NCBI GenBank assembly: GCA_002633005.1
Contig: NMRA01000229.1
Location: forward strand, 9,628-61,551
DNA from: Phoronis australis
Lineage: Eukaryota > Phoronida > Phoronidae
Direction: 5' to 3'
DNA: 51,924 bases
Both the position numbers and the translations under genes were made by a program. Positions 43,321 to 51,924 of the stretch are shown here, in pieces. The notes below the pieces were generated by a model. The model saw only the letters and a program-made list of their open reading frames with translations. It had not been told where the DNA came from and did no database searches. Position 1 is the first letter of the stretch. Every line of letters starts with the position of its first letter.

Positions 43321-44060
43321 GGCATTCAAAATTTTGTCACTAAAACAAGAGTGGAGTACAGTAACAAATTTAATGAATCTCATAAAGATTTAACACACTA
43401 GAGTTCTATTAACATTTCATTAACAGTGATTAATTGCAGAAAATAAAATTCACTTCCTTAAATACACTAGTTCCTTAAAATAAGTGAATATAAGTGAAAT
43501 GTCAAAATCTTAAAAACCAGAAACATTTCAAAAAACAGTTCATCAAGTGTCATGCATACAATGCTATGAAAACTAAATGAGGCTAATAATATATTCATAT
43601 TTGCATCGTTCTCAGTCTATGACAATTATGCGATAACTGAGGGAGCAAAATGGAATATACAAACAGAGAAATCACTACCAAATTATGAAACACAATCAAA
43701 GAAAATGTGATTACATAGCCAGAATGAACTGCGACAAAAGTTTACACGTAACTAAAAGTTTATCGACAATGGCCACCGATCTGATTTTGGGAAGTACAAT
43801 CCTTATGCTAGAAATAGTGCCTAGAATCACCTATCCATGTTTTCAACCTTAAAAATATCAGTTTATAAGTCAAAGTTTCGTTTTGTTGACAATCATAATA
43901 ATAGTAAATCCAATACACTCTATGGTACGAACAAGTTTCACTAAAAGTAACCCTAAGTACAACCTGGTTATACGAGATGGAAATAAGAAAACAGACCTTT
44001 GACCACAAAAGTATTCTTTTTCCTTTAATTTAAAGGTACTGAACTTCATTACACATATCT

Positions 44061-44500
44061 ATAGGGCCTTCCATACTAACATCGACGCTTCGAAGTTTTT
44101 GGGAGTTAATGTCAGTATGAATGCTTAAACTTTGGTCCTGGATGGAAGCTAACAGCTCCAGTTAACTTCGCACTAAACAGGTGGATTTAAGTGCTTAGCG
44201 TCAACGCTGCCACGCAGTATAAACGATCAACTTCGGTCCTATCGAAGTTATTGCCGGGGCCACTGTTATCATTAACAATTGCATAGTATTGTGATGGCTA
44301 ACAGTTGCTTACACCTTGCTCTAATAATCACCAATCAATTTAAAAATAAGTGTATGTCAATTAACACATGTAAATGTTCCCAAATTGTCACATCTTAGTG
44401 TGCAGTGCTAGCGAAGCCAGAATGAATGGTCCAGGTAACTTCGCAGTATACGTCCATGCTCCGCTCAGACAAGAGTTAAGTCAATGTGAAAGGGCCCTAT
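44061..44500. mobile_element. 440 bp MITE with ATAGGGCC inverted ends
   Basis: Left ATAGGGCCTTCCATACTAAC, right inverse ATAGGGCCCTTTCACATTGA: imperfect inverted ends. Both halves contain CTTCG/CGAAG-rich pieces (AACTTCGCA, CGAAGTT). No duplication of the flanks is obvious and no protein is encoded. Confidence 0.5.
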
Positions 44501-45683
44501 GCTAGACCACAAGCCACTTAATCTTCTTTAGCTGGATCTGCTCGCTTAGCTTTACAGGCAAACAATCCATGTTTTGTGACTGCAAACGCGCGTTTCTGAG
44601 CTCAGATAACTGAATTCATAGGTTCATGAGCTGCAGTTCATAAGTGCGTACGTTGTGTTGTCTGGGTAGCCTTCCTTATCCAACTTTTGTTGAAGGCACA
44701 CTGCAATAAAGACAACAAATTCTAATAACAGACGGGTAAAAGCTATCAGAATAAGACAACTTAACTTGCTGGATATTTACCGTGCTGTTTATACAACACT
44801 AATTTGTAAAACTTCCTGACTTATATACAGAGCCTAGAAAATAGTCTTCAAACTCAAAATTTAACCAATCACTCTCCAGGATTCAAGTGCAAGACTAGTC
44901 AGCAAGTTTACTCCAAGCAGTGTGTCAGTTTTCCACATACTGTTTTGAATGAAGTTTTAATCCTGGATTCGCGACATTCAAAACAATTTTATTCTACACA
45001 ACTTGAATACAAAACATGCACATAGTCACCTACCATGCTATCACAATCTAGAACAAACCGTGCATGTGACAAAACCTAATGTGTTAAAAAAAGTTGGACT
45101 TCACGCTAAGCAGGTATCGTGTTCTGTAACTTTTTAGTTCAAGTTCTATGACAAATTAATTAATATTTTTATCAAATGATAAAACTCTTAGCAACTGCAA
45201 TAAACTACAATTCCCATTATTTTTGTGAACTTTTCATTGTTTAATTCGTTAATCTGATAAAACAATGCACAACTCTACATAACGACCCCCCATTTTCTGG
45301 ATGTCACCATATTTGTACCGAACCCCACCCCCACGTCCGCCATAGGTGGGGGTTATACCGGGGATGCAGCCATCAGGATTTGAGTAACCGTGAAACAACA
45401 AACCAAAAAAGATTCACAGAGAGTAAGAATGCGTCTAGGCCCTGAGTGCACTGATGGGTAGCTGGAAGCTGCATGAAGTAACTATAGCTGGGTCGAAGGT
45501 CAAGGTTACTTTTATTATGATCCATTTTCAGGAAAACTTCATTTTATTATGGGGATTCTTTGAAGGAATTTTTGGAAAGGTGAGCTCCCGAGGTGCCTGG
45601 TATGAGTGCCTTTGTGGCCGTTTCAGAATCCCTTGATGAAACACAGGCAGTAGTCCAGTTTCTGGTTGCTGGGGAAAATGATA

Positions 45684-46985
45684 CAGAGTGTGTCCCAAAA
45701 ATGTACACACTTCAACATCTGGGGTTCAAATTCAGTTCCCGTGGGTAACAGATTCTAAGCAGGCCTATTGCATGGTTACACCTTATTTTAACGTGGGTGT
45801 GCCTGTCATGACGTCCTTGGTGCATGTGCGCACCTTGGGGTTCTCGGGGCTCGGGGGGGCTCGATGGCAATGTGGGCAAAAAGGTAAGCCTCAGAGAAAC
45901 AAAATATCCAAGAAAAACGAGACAAAAGTCCACTAAAAAGACAGGATACGGCGTATGCACAATTCATAGTCCTGAACGAACCCCATATTCGTTTTTTTCT
46001 TAAGTAAAAGGTCCACATCCTCAAAAATTCGAGCCCCCATTAATTTTAGGCTGGATGCGCGAATGCTCTGTGTGTAGTATGCACGGGAAATGCAAGCAAA
46101 CGATTCAGTTTTGAAGAACAAAAATTCATTGTGCAATACTACTGGAATCCAAAAACATCGAGGAAGTTCAAAGACAACCTTTCCAAGTTGATGACCAATA
46201 AGTTTCATTTTATTTATTTAATTACCTAAACTTTGTTTTTCATCTACGGTTTGTAACCTTAAAACCAGTAATCTAGTTCCTAAGCCAATAAACAATTGTC
46301 ATTTGAATTGTAAGAACATTTTAGGACACATTGTTGAGTTTGAGTTGTCCTAAATTCATCAATTTCGTTAAGACCTATTTCACATTTTCAAAATCGTTAA
46401 TTGTACTTTTATATTTGGGAATCTGATGACAGGTCGAATTTTCCCAATGTCGGCCTGCAATTAAATGCTTTGAAGTATTGTCATTTCTTACAAGATTAGC
46501 TTCTAATTGTCAAAAATCATCTTTCAGTCAGTCCACTTTTCGTAGATACATAAACATGTAAATCAGAAACCAACAATCAAATCCATGAGCAATGCGTTAA
46601 CCTTGATTTAATCCCCTGTTTGTGACTTTAAACAACAAATCTTGTACGGAAATTAAAAAGCAATGCATTTATTGTCATTTGAAGTTTGAGCAATTTTTTT
46701 TGGAAAGTGTCCAAATTTCATCAATGTTTTTGAGGATTATTTTAGATAGGCAAAAAGCGTCCAAGTGCACTTTACTATGTGGGGATGAGATTATAATTTT
46801 TTTCCGTATTCAGGCTTCAACTTAATTCCCTGAATTGTCATCTTTTCTTAATAGATTAACTTCTAATTACCAAAAATCAGCTATTAACCTGTCAGTTTTC
46901 GTAGATACATAAACATGTTTATGAACTTGGAGTTGGAAAAGTGAGTAATATTTTGAGGAAGCGTGTACACCTGGTGTGTTTTGGG
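45684..46985 (+). mobile_element. Mariner-like remnant, about 1.3 kb
   Basis: Left end after a TA dinucleotide: CAGAGTGTGTCCCAAAAATG, then TACACACTTC. The right side holds the inverse (GAAGCGTGTACAC ... TTTTGGGA) with an extra 8-9 bp inside and an eroded tip. Near 46097-46195 the plus strand reads RFSFEEQKFIVQYYWNPKTS, then RKFKDNLSKL, resembling the N-terminal helix-turn-helix of mariner/Tc1-type transposases. No catalytic domain is seen. In place of it are two diverged copies of a block of about 360 bp (46270-46560 and 46630-46920). Family call is tentative. Confidence 0.4.
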
Positions 46986-47053
46986 AAAGGTAAGCTGCTA
47001 CATAATATCAGTCCTCACACCACAATGTTAACTGGCTTTGCATGCAATTGCAG

Positions 47054-47497
47054 TTCTTAGCATCTATGGAAGCAGAAGAAGTGCATAATGCTCTGGTCAC
47101 TGCCCTACCTCCATCCCAAGCAAAGGTCAATGATAGCCAATCACCACCCACCACTGCCACAGTCGATGACTCGCTGCATGTTGAAACTTCTGGTAGCGAC
47201 ACCTACCAGTCTATACCATCTGGCGAGATGTTGAGCCTTTGCTTTGATCAGATGTTCAGTTTACTACAGCTCCACTTTGTCGATGTTGACACTATACTCA
47301 AACTATGGTTCTGGCTGAACGACGATGCGCATGATGATGGCACCACCACTAGAGCTACACCTGGTGGTGCCATGGGTAAGTTAGTGACTTCACATGTGCC
47401 TAGTATCCAACTAAACCACAGCTCTGTCACCAGTCTCTTGGTTGCACTGGCCTGGTCCCCAGAGGTCTCTGTGCACACACGGGTGTTGGCCTCACAG
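47054..47497 (+). CDS. BIRC6: BIRC6-like exon I (clean, 148 codons)
   Basis: Acceptor ATGCAATTGCAG, donor CTCACAG|GTTTGT; phase 0 on both sides. Reads FLASMEAEEVHNALVTALPP, a Ser/Thr-rich loop with DDSLHVETS, SGEMLSLCFDQMFSLLQLHF, VDVDTILKLWFWLND, and VPSIQLNHSSVTSLLVALAW. Human counterparts remembered: STLEADSILQAL, DDSLLGGLQ, PMLNVCFNKLFSMLQVHHV, LLQLWLTL, IPVISLNQASITSFLTVLAW. The order, loop position and hydrophobic pattern agree throughout, with no lesion in 444 bp. Confidence 0.92.
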
Positions 47498-47829
47498 GTT
47501 TGTTCAAGCTCGTCAGGAAATTGTTCATATTTGTTATAGTTTTACATTAATTAAAAATGCCTATATTTTTCATTTTTTTAAAACTGTTGTTACAATTCTT
47601 ACCCATGCTGTACACTAGTTCTTGATTTTTCTTCTTGGTTATCAGTGTCCTACAGTATACTGTCATTAACATTGCTCACAGTCATGTTGTTTATAACTTG
47701 TCAAAAATTTAAGCCAAAATAAATTAAATGTTAATTTTGCTGTTAAGGGGCCGGTAAGTGCCAATTTTTAGCATGGATTTTCGTCAGTGCTGTGGGTAGC
47801 ATGTAAATACTTATCGCGTGTTTTGTCAG

Positions 47830-47970
47830 GCACTGACCCTACTCAGTCGTCGTAGAGGAGACTGGCCAGACAGATGGGTTGGACACACCATCATCAACGA
47901 TTCCAACTTTCTAACAGTCCTCCTCAAGTTGATGAGTTCCTTGGACAACAGTTCCAGTGGAAACAATGAG
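47830..47970 (+). CDS. BIRC6: BIRC6-like exon J (clean)
   Basis: Acceptor GTTTTGTCAG, donor AATGAG|GTAACC; joined in phase to exon I. Reads ALTLLSRRRGDWPDRWVG, then HTIINDSNFLTVLLKLMSSL and a Ser/Asn tail. The SLTLMTN ... LLVSDPNLIHVLVKFLSG block of human BIRC6 is the counterpart. It is the last exon I can recognise; the gene should continue beyond the window or in the decayed sequence after it. Confidence 0.85.
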
Positions 47971-48019
47971 GTAACCAAGACAAAAGTTATTGAACAAAAT
48001 ATCCTTCTTCCGTTGTTAT

Positions 48020-48090
48020 AGCTTAGTCTATGAAACTGGCATATATGCATCTATTAGTGAGATGACGCTATCTTTCCATTTTCGGATGGA
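48020..48090 (-). repeat. Fragment of the dispersed 440 bp-module repeat
   Basis: CTATTAGTGAGATGACGCTATC and the following TTTTCGGATGGATTTGACG match the copy at about 40265-40320. Short, so only a fragment. Confidence 0.6.
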
Positions 48091-48164
48091 TTTGACGTAT
48101 TTTTGGAGCTTTGTTAGAGCATACAAGTAAGGCGATTTTTTTTCAAATGAGACTATCTTATTTA

Positions 48165-49560
48165 GTCTCAAAGTCTGCGAAACGGTTCCGCACTTTTTTG
48201 TATCCACTTAGGGCCATAAAAATGGTATGAAACTACTCTATACCTTACACTAAACAATTGTTTACAATGTTACATATTTATTTCCTCCATTAGCATTTTC
48301 TTAATTAGAAGTTCAATTTTTGCCATGCGGAATATTACACACATTTTGCGGAATATTTCGCACATTTTGCGGAATATTACGCAATTGCAGAATATTGCGC
48401 ACGGTTTGTAGAATTCTGTGACTTGAGAAATAGTATGTATATTTTGTGGAATAATAATCAAAATAATAATTTATTTTTAAAAATCAATGTGACAGTTGCA
48501 GAAGGGTCCCACAAACAGAAACGTGTGGCCACTCTCAATAATTAATCAATGTGACATTTTCAGAATGGTTCCACTTGCGGAACGGTTCCGCAAACAGAAT
48601 AGTTTTTTGGAGCACTCATTTTTTTTAATTCTCATGCCCAATAGAGTTAAAATGTATTCCATAATCAATATCACTTGAAAGTATCAATGTGACAATCCTA
48701 ATAATAATTAGTTGATCAATGTGACAGTTGCGGAACCGTTCCGCATACGGAACCATTCCGCATGGGGAGAGATTTCCCAAAGAGAATGGTTTTGCGGGGT
48801 ATTTGTTTTGTCCAATCAACTTTAAATGCATTCCATTATCCATGCCACTTAAAAGTATCAATATGACAATCCTAACAATAATTAGTTGATAAATATGACA
48901 GTTGCGGAACCGTTCCACATGGGGAGCGATTTCCGAAACAGAATGTTTTGCGGGGTATTTGTTTTATCTAATCAACTTAAAACGCATTCTATTATCAATG
49001 CCACTTGAAAGTATCAATGTGACAATCCTAACAATAATTAGTTGATCAATGTGACACAGTTGCGGAACCGCTCCGCATGCGGAACCGTTCCGCAAACAAT
49101 AGTTTTGTGAGCTAACAATTTTTTAAAACTAAGGTTTTCTTTCACATTTAAGTTGAAATATATTCTATTCTCAATAACATATAAAAATATCAATGTGCCA
49201 ACATGAACAATGAATAATCAGTGAGGAACTTGCTGAATGATTTGTGATGCAGAAACCTATGTCAAGCAGACTCGGTAAAAATTGACATCTTCTCTATGCC
49301 ATTTTACAACTTTTAGTAGAACCTTAACACAAGCCACGAAATATTCAAATATGAACATTCAAGAAGCATTAAACATAAAATTATCAGAATTTCTACCCTA
49401 ACAATGATTAGTTAATAAATGTGACAGTTGCGTAACCGTTCCGCATGGGGAACCGTTCCGCATGGGGAGCGATTTCCCAAACAGAATGGTTGTGCGAGGT
49501 ATTTGTCTTGTCAGATCAACTTAAAATGCATTCCACTATATCAATGCTACTTGAAAGTAT
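48165..49560. repeat. Repeat array with TGCGGAACCGTTCCGCA palindromes
   Basis: A unit of about 160-180 bp is repeated: CAATGTGACAGTTGCGGAAC at about 48717, 48892, 49047 and 49418, followed by GCATGGGGAGCGATTTCC, then AACTTAAAATGCATTCCA and CCACTTGAAAGTATCAATGT. Many copies hold one or two perfect 17 bp palindromes TGCGGAACCGTTCCGCA; variants GCGGAATATTTCGC lie at 48338-48400. No protein. It may be the subterminal region of another large element whose ends I cannot define. Confidence 0.75.
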
Positions 49561-49599
49561 CAATGTGAGCATCCTAATATTAAAGTCCTGCTCTCAAAC

Positions 49600-50930
49600 T
49601 GCCCATGTGGTTCCAGAATCTGAAAATACTTAGTATATAAAATCTTATTTTCGACACTCTTTCTTTATATTCTTTTCGCCTTTCTTGCCAAAAGCGATTT
49701 TTTAACAGTATTTGACCCTTCTCTGGGAGCGTATAATTACCTGCTGTCATCGGTTTTTTCCATACCACACTTCCGGCTCATCAGTTCAGGAACTTGTCCT
49801 GAAAGCTGCCATTTTTTCCTTGTAAATGAATGTGCTATCGCTTGCTCGAAATGTCTTCATTATTTTGCTTTATTAGTAATATCTCGTGATTCGTTTGTGT
49901 GTGTAGTGTATTTATAGTTTGTAGTTAGTGGTCGTTGAATTTTTTTGGAATGTTACGCGTACTTATGTTAACATAGCATTGGTGTTAAGTTCCTTACATA
50001 GGCCGGTCGAACCTAGGAACCCAAATGTGGGTCGAACCATTTTTTTTTCATTTTGATTTTTTTTCTCGTTTTGAAAAAGTACTTTGCTATCATCGGAAAG
50101 TTAGTGCATTCTACATAGAAAAAATCGAAAAAGTACCAAAATCTGGGCAAGCAGTGTAAAGATATTGCAATTTTTGTGGTGAAATTCGGGTCACTTTGTT
50201 TGGATCGCTTCGGCCATATTGGAGGACAGTGGGATAAGTTACGAGTTTAAAACTTTGTGTAAATTGTTTTCGCCAACAATTTTTCAGTAAAATTTAGTTT
50301 GACATATCTTTACCGTATTCGCCGTAATAACCACCCAGGGCGCTTAGAAAAGTTCGGTTCGGGGGGGCACTTGTTATAATCCAAGGCGGTTGAAACCAGG
50401 TCTCCGAAACGGGTGAAATCAGAAGCTAAGTTTCATCAAATTTACGCTCTGTGGCGCATGTAATCTATGAAAGACTTTCAAAAAAGTGTTGTGCATTGCT
50501 ATCAAACTTTGGTGCTCAATTACGATCAAGTTACAGAAACTTGTGCTGAAATCCCAGGGCGAAAACTCGCCGACTGACTGCCTCGAAATCGCCGTCTTTG
50601 ATATGGCGACTTCAATGCTTGAATAAAAATGGTTTCGACTCAAGCAAATTACCTGGAATCTTCATTAAGTTTTATAAGTAGCGTCTCCAAGATTTTTTAA
50701 GTTCCCGTGGAGTCTGGATTAAGTGCAGGTTTAAGTACAAATCTGTGCAACATCGTGCCATCTACATGTATGATCGGCAACAAGGTGAGAAAAAAGTCTG
50801 GACGAACACACATGTTGTAATCACGTGATGTTTGTTTTGAAGTTCGTCTGCAAGTAAGCGAGCGTGTGCGTGTCACCAGAGTTCATTTGCCAAAGCAGAG
50901 GCCGTCATTTCGCCAGAGCCACGCAATCTA
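49600..50930. other. Non-coding stretch
   Basis: AT-rich with a short piece of the CCACCCAGGGCGC repeat near 50330. No gene recognised; short minus-strand frames (for example near 50419-50643) have no family features. Confidence 0.45.
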
Positions 50931-50935
50931 ACTTC

Positions 50936-51075
50936 AGTGGCGGATCTAGGATATCACAAGGGGGGGTCCAACTTTTTGTCCGGCTGTAAGCATTTGTGCA
51001 AACCGAACCACGATTGTAGATGCGCATAGCACCAAAGTGGGGGGAGGTCGGGAGGGGGGCAAACCCCCCCCTCCC
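50936..51075 (+). mobile_element. hAT-like MITE, left end only
   Basis: CAGTGGCGGATCTAGGATAT followed by a G-run and, further on, a long C-run: the same type of end as at 5136. The opposite end (CCTAGATCCGCCACTG) was not found before the window end. Confidence 0.5.
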
Positions 51076-51189
51076 GCCCAATTTTTCTGTTTTCACCTCT
51101 AAAAATCAAGCATTTTCCTTGATTCCTGAAAACAAAAGAGGCAAAAAAGAAAAAAAAAAACGGAGAACGTGTCGAACAGAAAAAACTGC

Positions 51190-51262
51190 AATAACCTATG
51201 ATTCGAACTCACGACCTGGCTGATAGAGCGCGCGTTCGTTACCACTACACCACCACAACTTA
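51190..51262 (-). other. tRNA-like (SINE head or tRNA pseudogene)
   Basis: The minus strand reads TGGTGTAGTGGTAACG (like a pol III A box) and 40 bases on GAGTTCGAATCAT (like a B box). The anticodon arm does not fold well, so it is not a good functional tRNA. A tRNA-derived SINE is the simplest reading. Confidence 0.45.
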
Positions 51263-51924
51263 TCTACTAACTTCTTTCTAAGAGACCTACTTATTTATGG
51301 TGCACAGCGTTAGCGCGTGAAACCTACTTCTTTTTGTAATGCTTATTACACGTTTTATTTTTTGTGTCACCAATTCTTAACAATTTGTCGTATTTAAAAT
51401 AGTCTTCAAATGCCCAAAAAGACCAAATCCGTTTTTCGTGTTGGCAATAATGACGGGATTGCTTTGGAAATCGTTATAAGATGAGGTTTGACAAAGAGAG
51501 TATTGTGAGTTTCTGAGTGATTCACTAAGGCTTCGATTAAAAATCACATCTTACCAACAGCTTCTGTTTTTTCATCATCACTCAGGTTCCCTTTTCTTTA
51601 AAAGATGAAGTAAATTTTCTTCATTGCACAGTGGAGCAGACGACGAAAACGGAGTCGTAGTGCGCAGCGCCACTGCCGGTCGCCTGGGATATCGCGGGAG
51701 AGCCTATACTTAGCCATAGTTTCGTTACGAATGCGCCGTGTTCCGAATTTGACACTTGAAATTGCATTTGAGCCCCCCTCACCCTCCGCCCCAACACTAA
51801 AACTGCACACATTTAAATCTTTTTTCATCCGTGTAATTTAAATTACCGGGGTTAATTAATAAACTCAACATTTCCCTATGCTCTTACTGTTTTATTTTTT
51901 TTGCTGCAGCCAAGGGGGGGGGGG
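51263..51924. other. Non-coding end of window
   Basis: No gene recognised. The window ends in a run of G after CAGCCAA, possibly the end of another G-rich MITE. Confidence 0.4.

Larger units (their letters stand above)
42902..47053. other. Long intron or lost exons, repeat-rich
   Basis: 4.1 kb between exons H and I, where the homologue has about 150 further residues including an acidic Asp/Glu-rich part. I do not find these residues. The stretch holds an AACTTAAGTTTT cluster (43125-43320), a MITE (44061-44500) and a mariner-like remnant (45684-46985). Confidence 0.5.
36134..47970 (+). pseudogene. BIRC6: BIRC6 (BRUCE/Apollon) homologue, central exons, with lesions
   Basis: BIRC6 is a giant cytosolic/membrane-associated inhibitor-of-apoptosis protein with an N-terminal BIR and a C-terminal UBC domain; it ubiquitinates SMAC, HTRA2, caspases and LC3. 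Only part of its central region lies here. Blocks in the right order include LDFGHPILLTDVLIP, SLVMKDLLPPPMCRYLK, LQLQFNQ, MWVLLFLSRILD, LLHHKQQL, CNVDLFLVACK, NISWNGRWAG, and MLSLCFDQMFSLLQLHFV. Compared from memory with human BIRC6, the order and spacing agree. Neither BIR nor UBC is in the window. Splice sites are consensus, but exons at 36134, 36708, 37738, 39418 and 42718 contain stops or frameshifts, while those at 38985, 41915, 47054 and 47830 are clean. About 150 residues expected between 42901 and 47054 are not found. Unprocessed pseudogene or error-prone assembly. Confidence 0.85.

Noticed and set aside
46925-46990. Possible extra exon ending in the good donor GAAAG|GTAAGC
   Set aside because: Reading frames before it give no BIRC6-like residues and it coincides with the end of the mariner-like element.

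Overview
The window is animal nuclear DNA. Evidence: split genes with GT-AG introns, exons of a very large BIRC6-like gene, an exon-shuffled cysteine-rich extracellular gene, Ty3/gypsy and BEL/Pao retrotransposons, many inverted-repeat DNA elements and an assembly gap of 953 Ns. The mix of long introns, BEL/Pao and abundant MITE-like repeats suggests a marine invertebrate, but the sequence does not fix the phylum.

Layout. 1-7103: the 3' part of a plus-strand Ty3/gypsy element (integrase, C-terminal pol, 3' LTR), split by a 4.7 kb insert with 24 bp inverted ends. 7760-14468: eight exons of a secreted or extracellular protein made of cysteine-rich GCC2_GCC3/ephrin-receptor-like modules; splice phases agree from exon to exon, but several exons carry frameshifts or a stop. 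14936-15431: a Ser/Gln-rich coding exon of open assignment. 16205-17990: a decayed, minus-strand gypsy pol. 18136-35008: a BEL/Pao retrotransposon with a long intact pol. Its 3' LTR is split by an 11,021 bp element (23744-34764).

The 11 kb element is the most striking object. It has about 118 bp terminal inverted repeats, a 4 bp TTAG duplication that matches the uninterrupted site in the 5' LTR, and two subterminal arrays of an 18 bp palindrome (GCGCAGAAATTTCTGCGC). The outer part of the left array and the whole right array are mirror images. Inside I find no intact transposase, only a THAP-domain-like remnant and nested repeats.

36134-47970: plus-strand exons of a BIRC6 (BRUCE/Apollon) homologue, collinear with the central part of the human protein as I remember it. 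Splice sites are good, four exons are clean, and others carry stops and frameshifts. Because the 3.6 kb BEL pol frame nearby is intact, an unprocessed pseudogene or decaying allele is a serious possibility, although uneven assembly quality would look the same. 47971-51924: repeat-rich sequence with a second, unrelated palindrome array (TGCGGAACCGTTCCGCA), a MITE end and a tRNA-like segment. I see no secure gene after 47970.

The genes do not form an operon or pathway. The story is one of two host loci whose introns have been filled by layers of nested mobile DNA.
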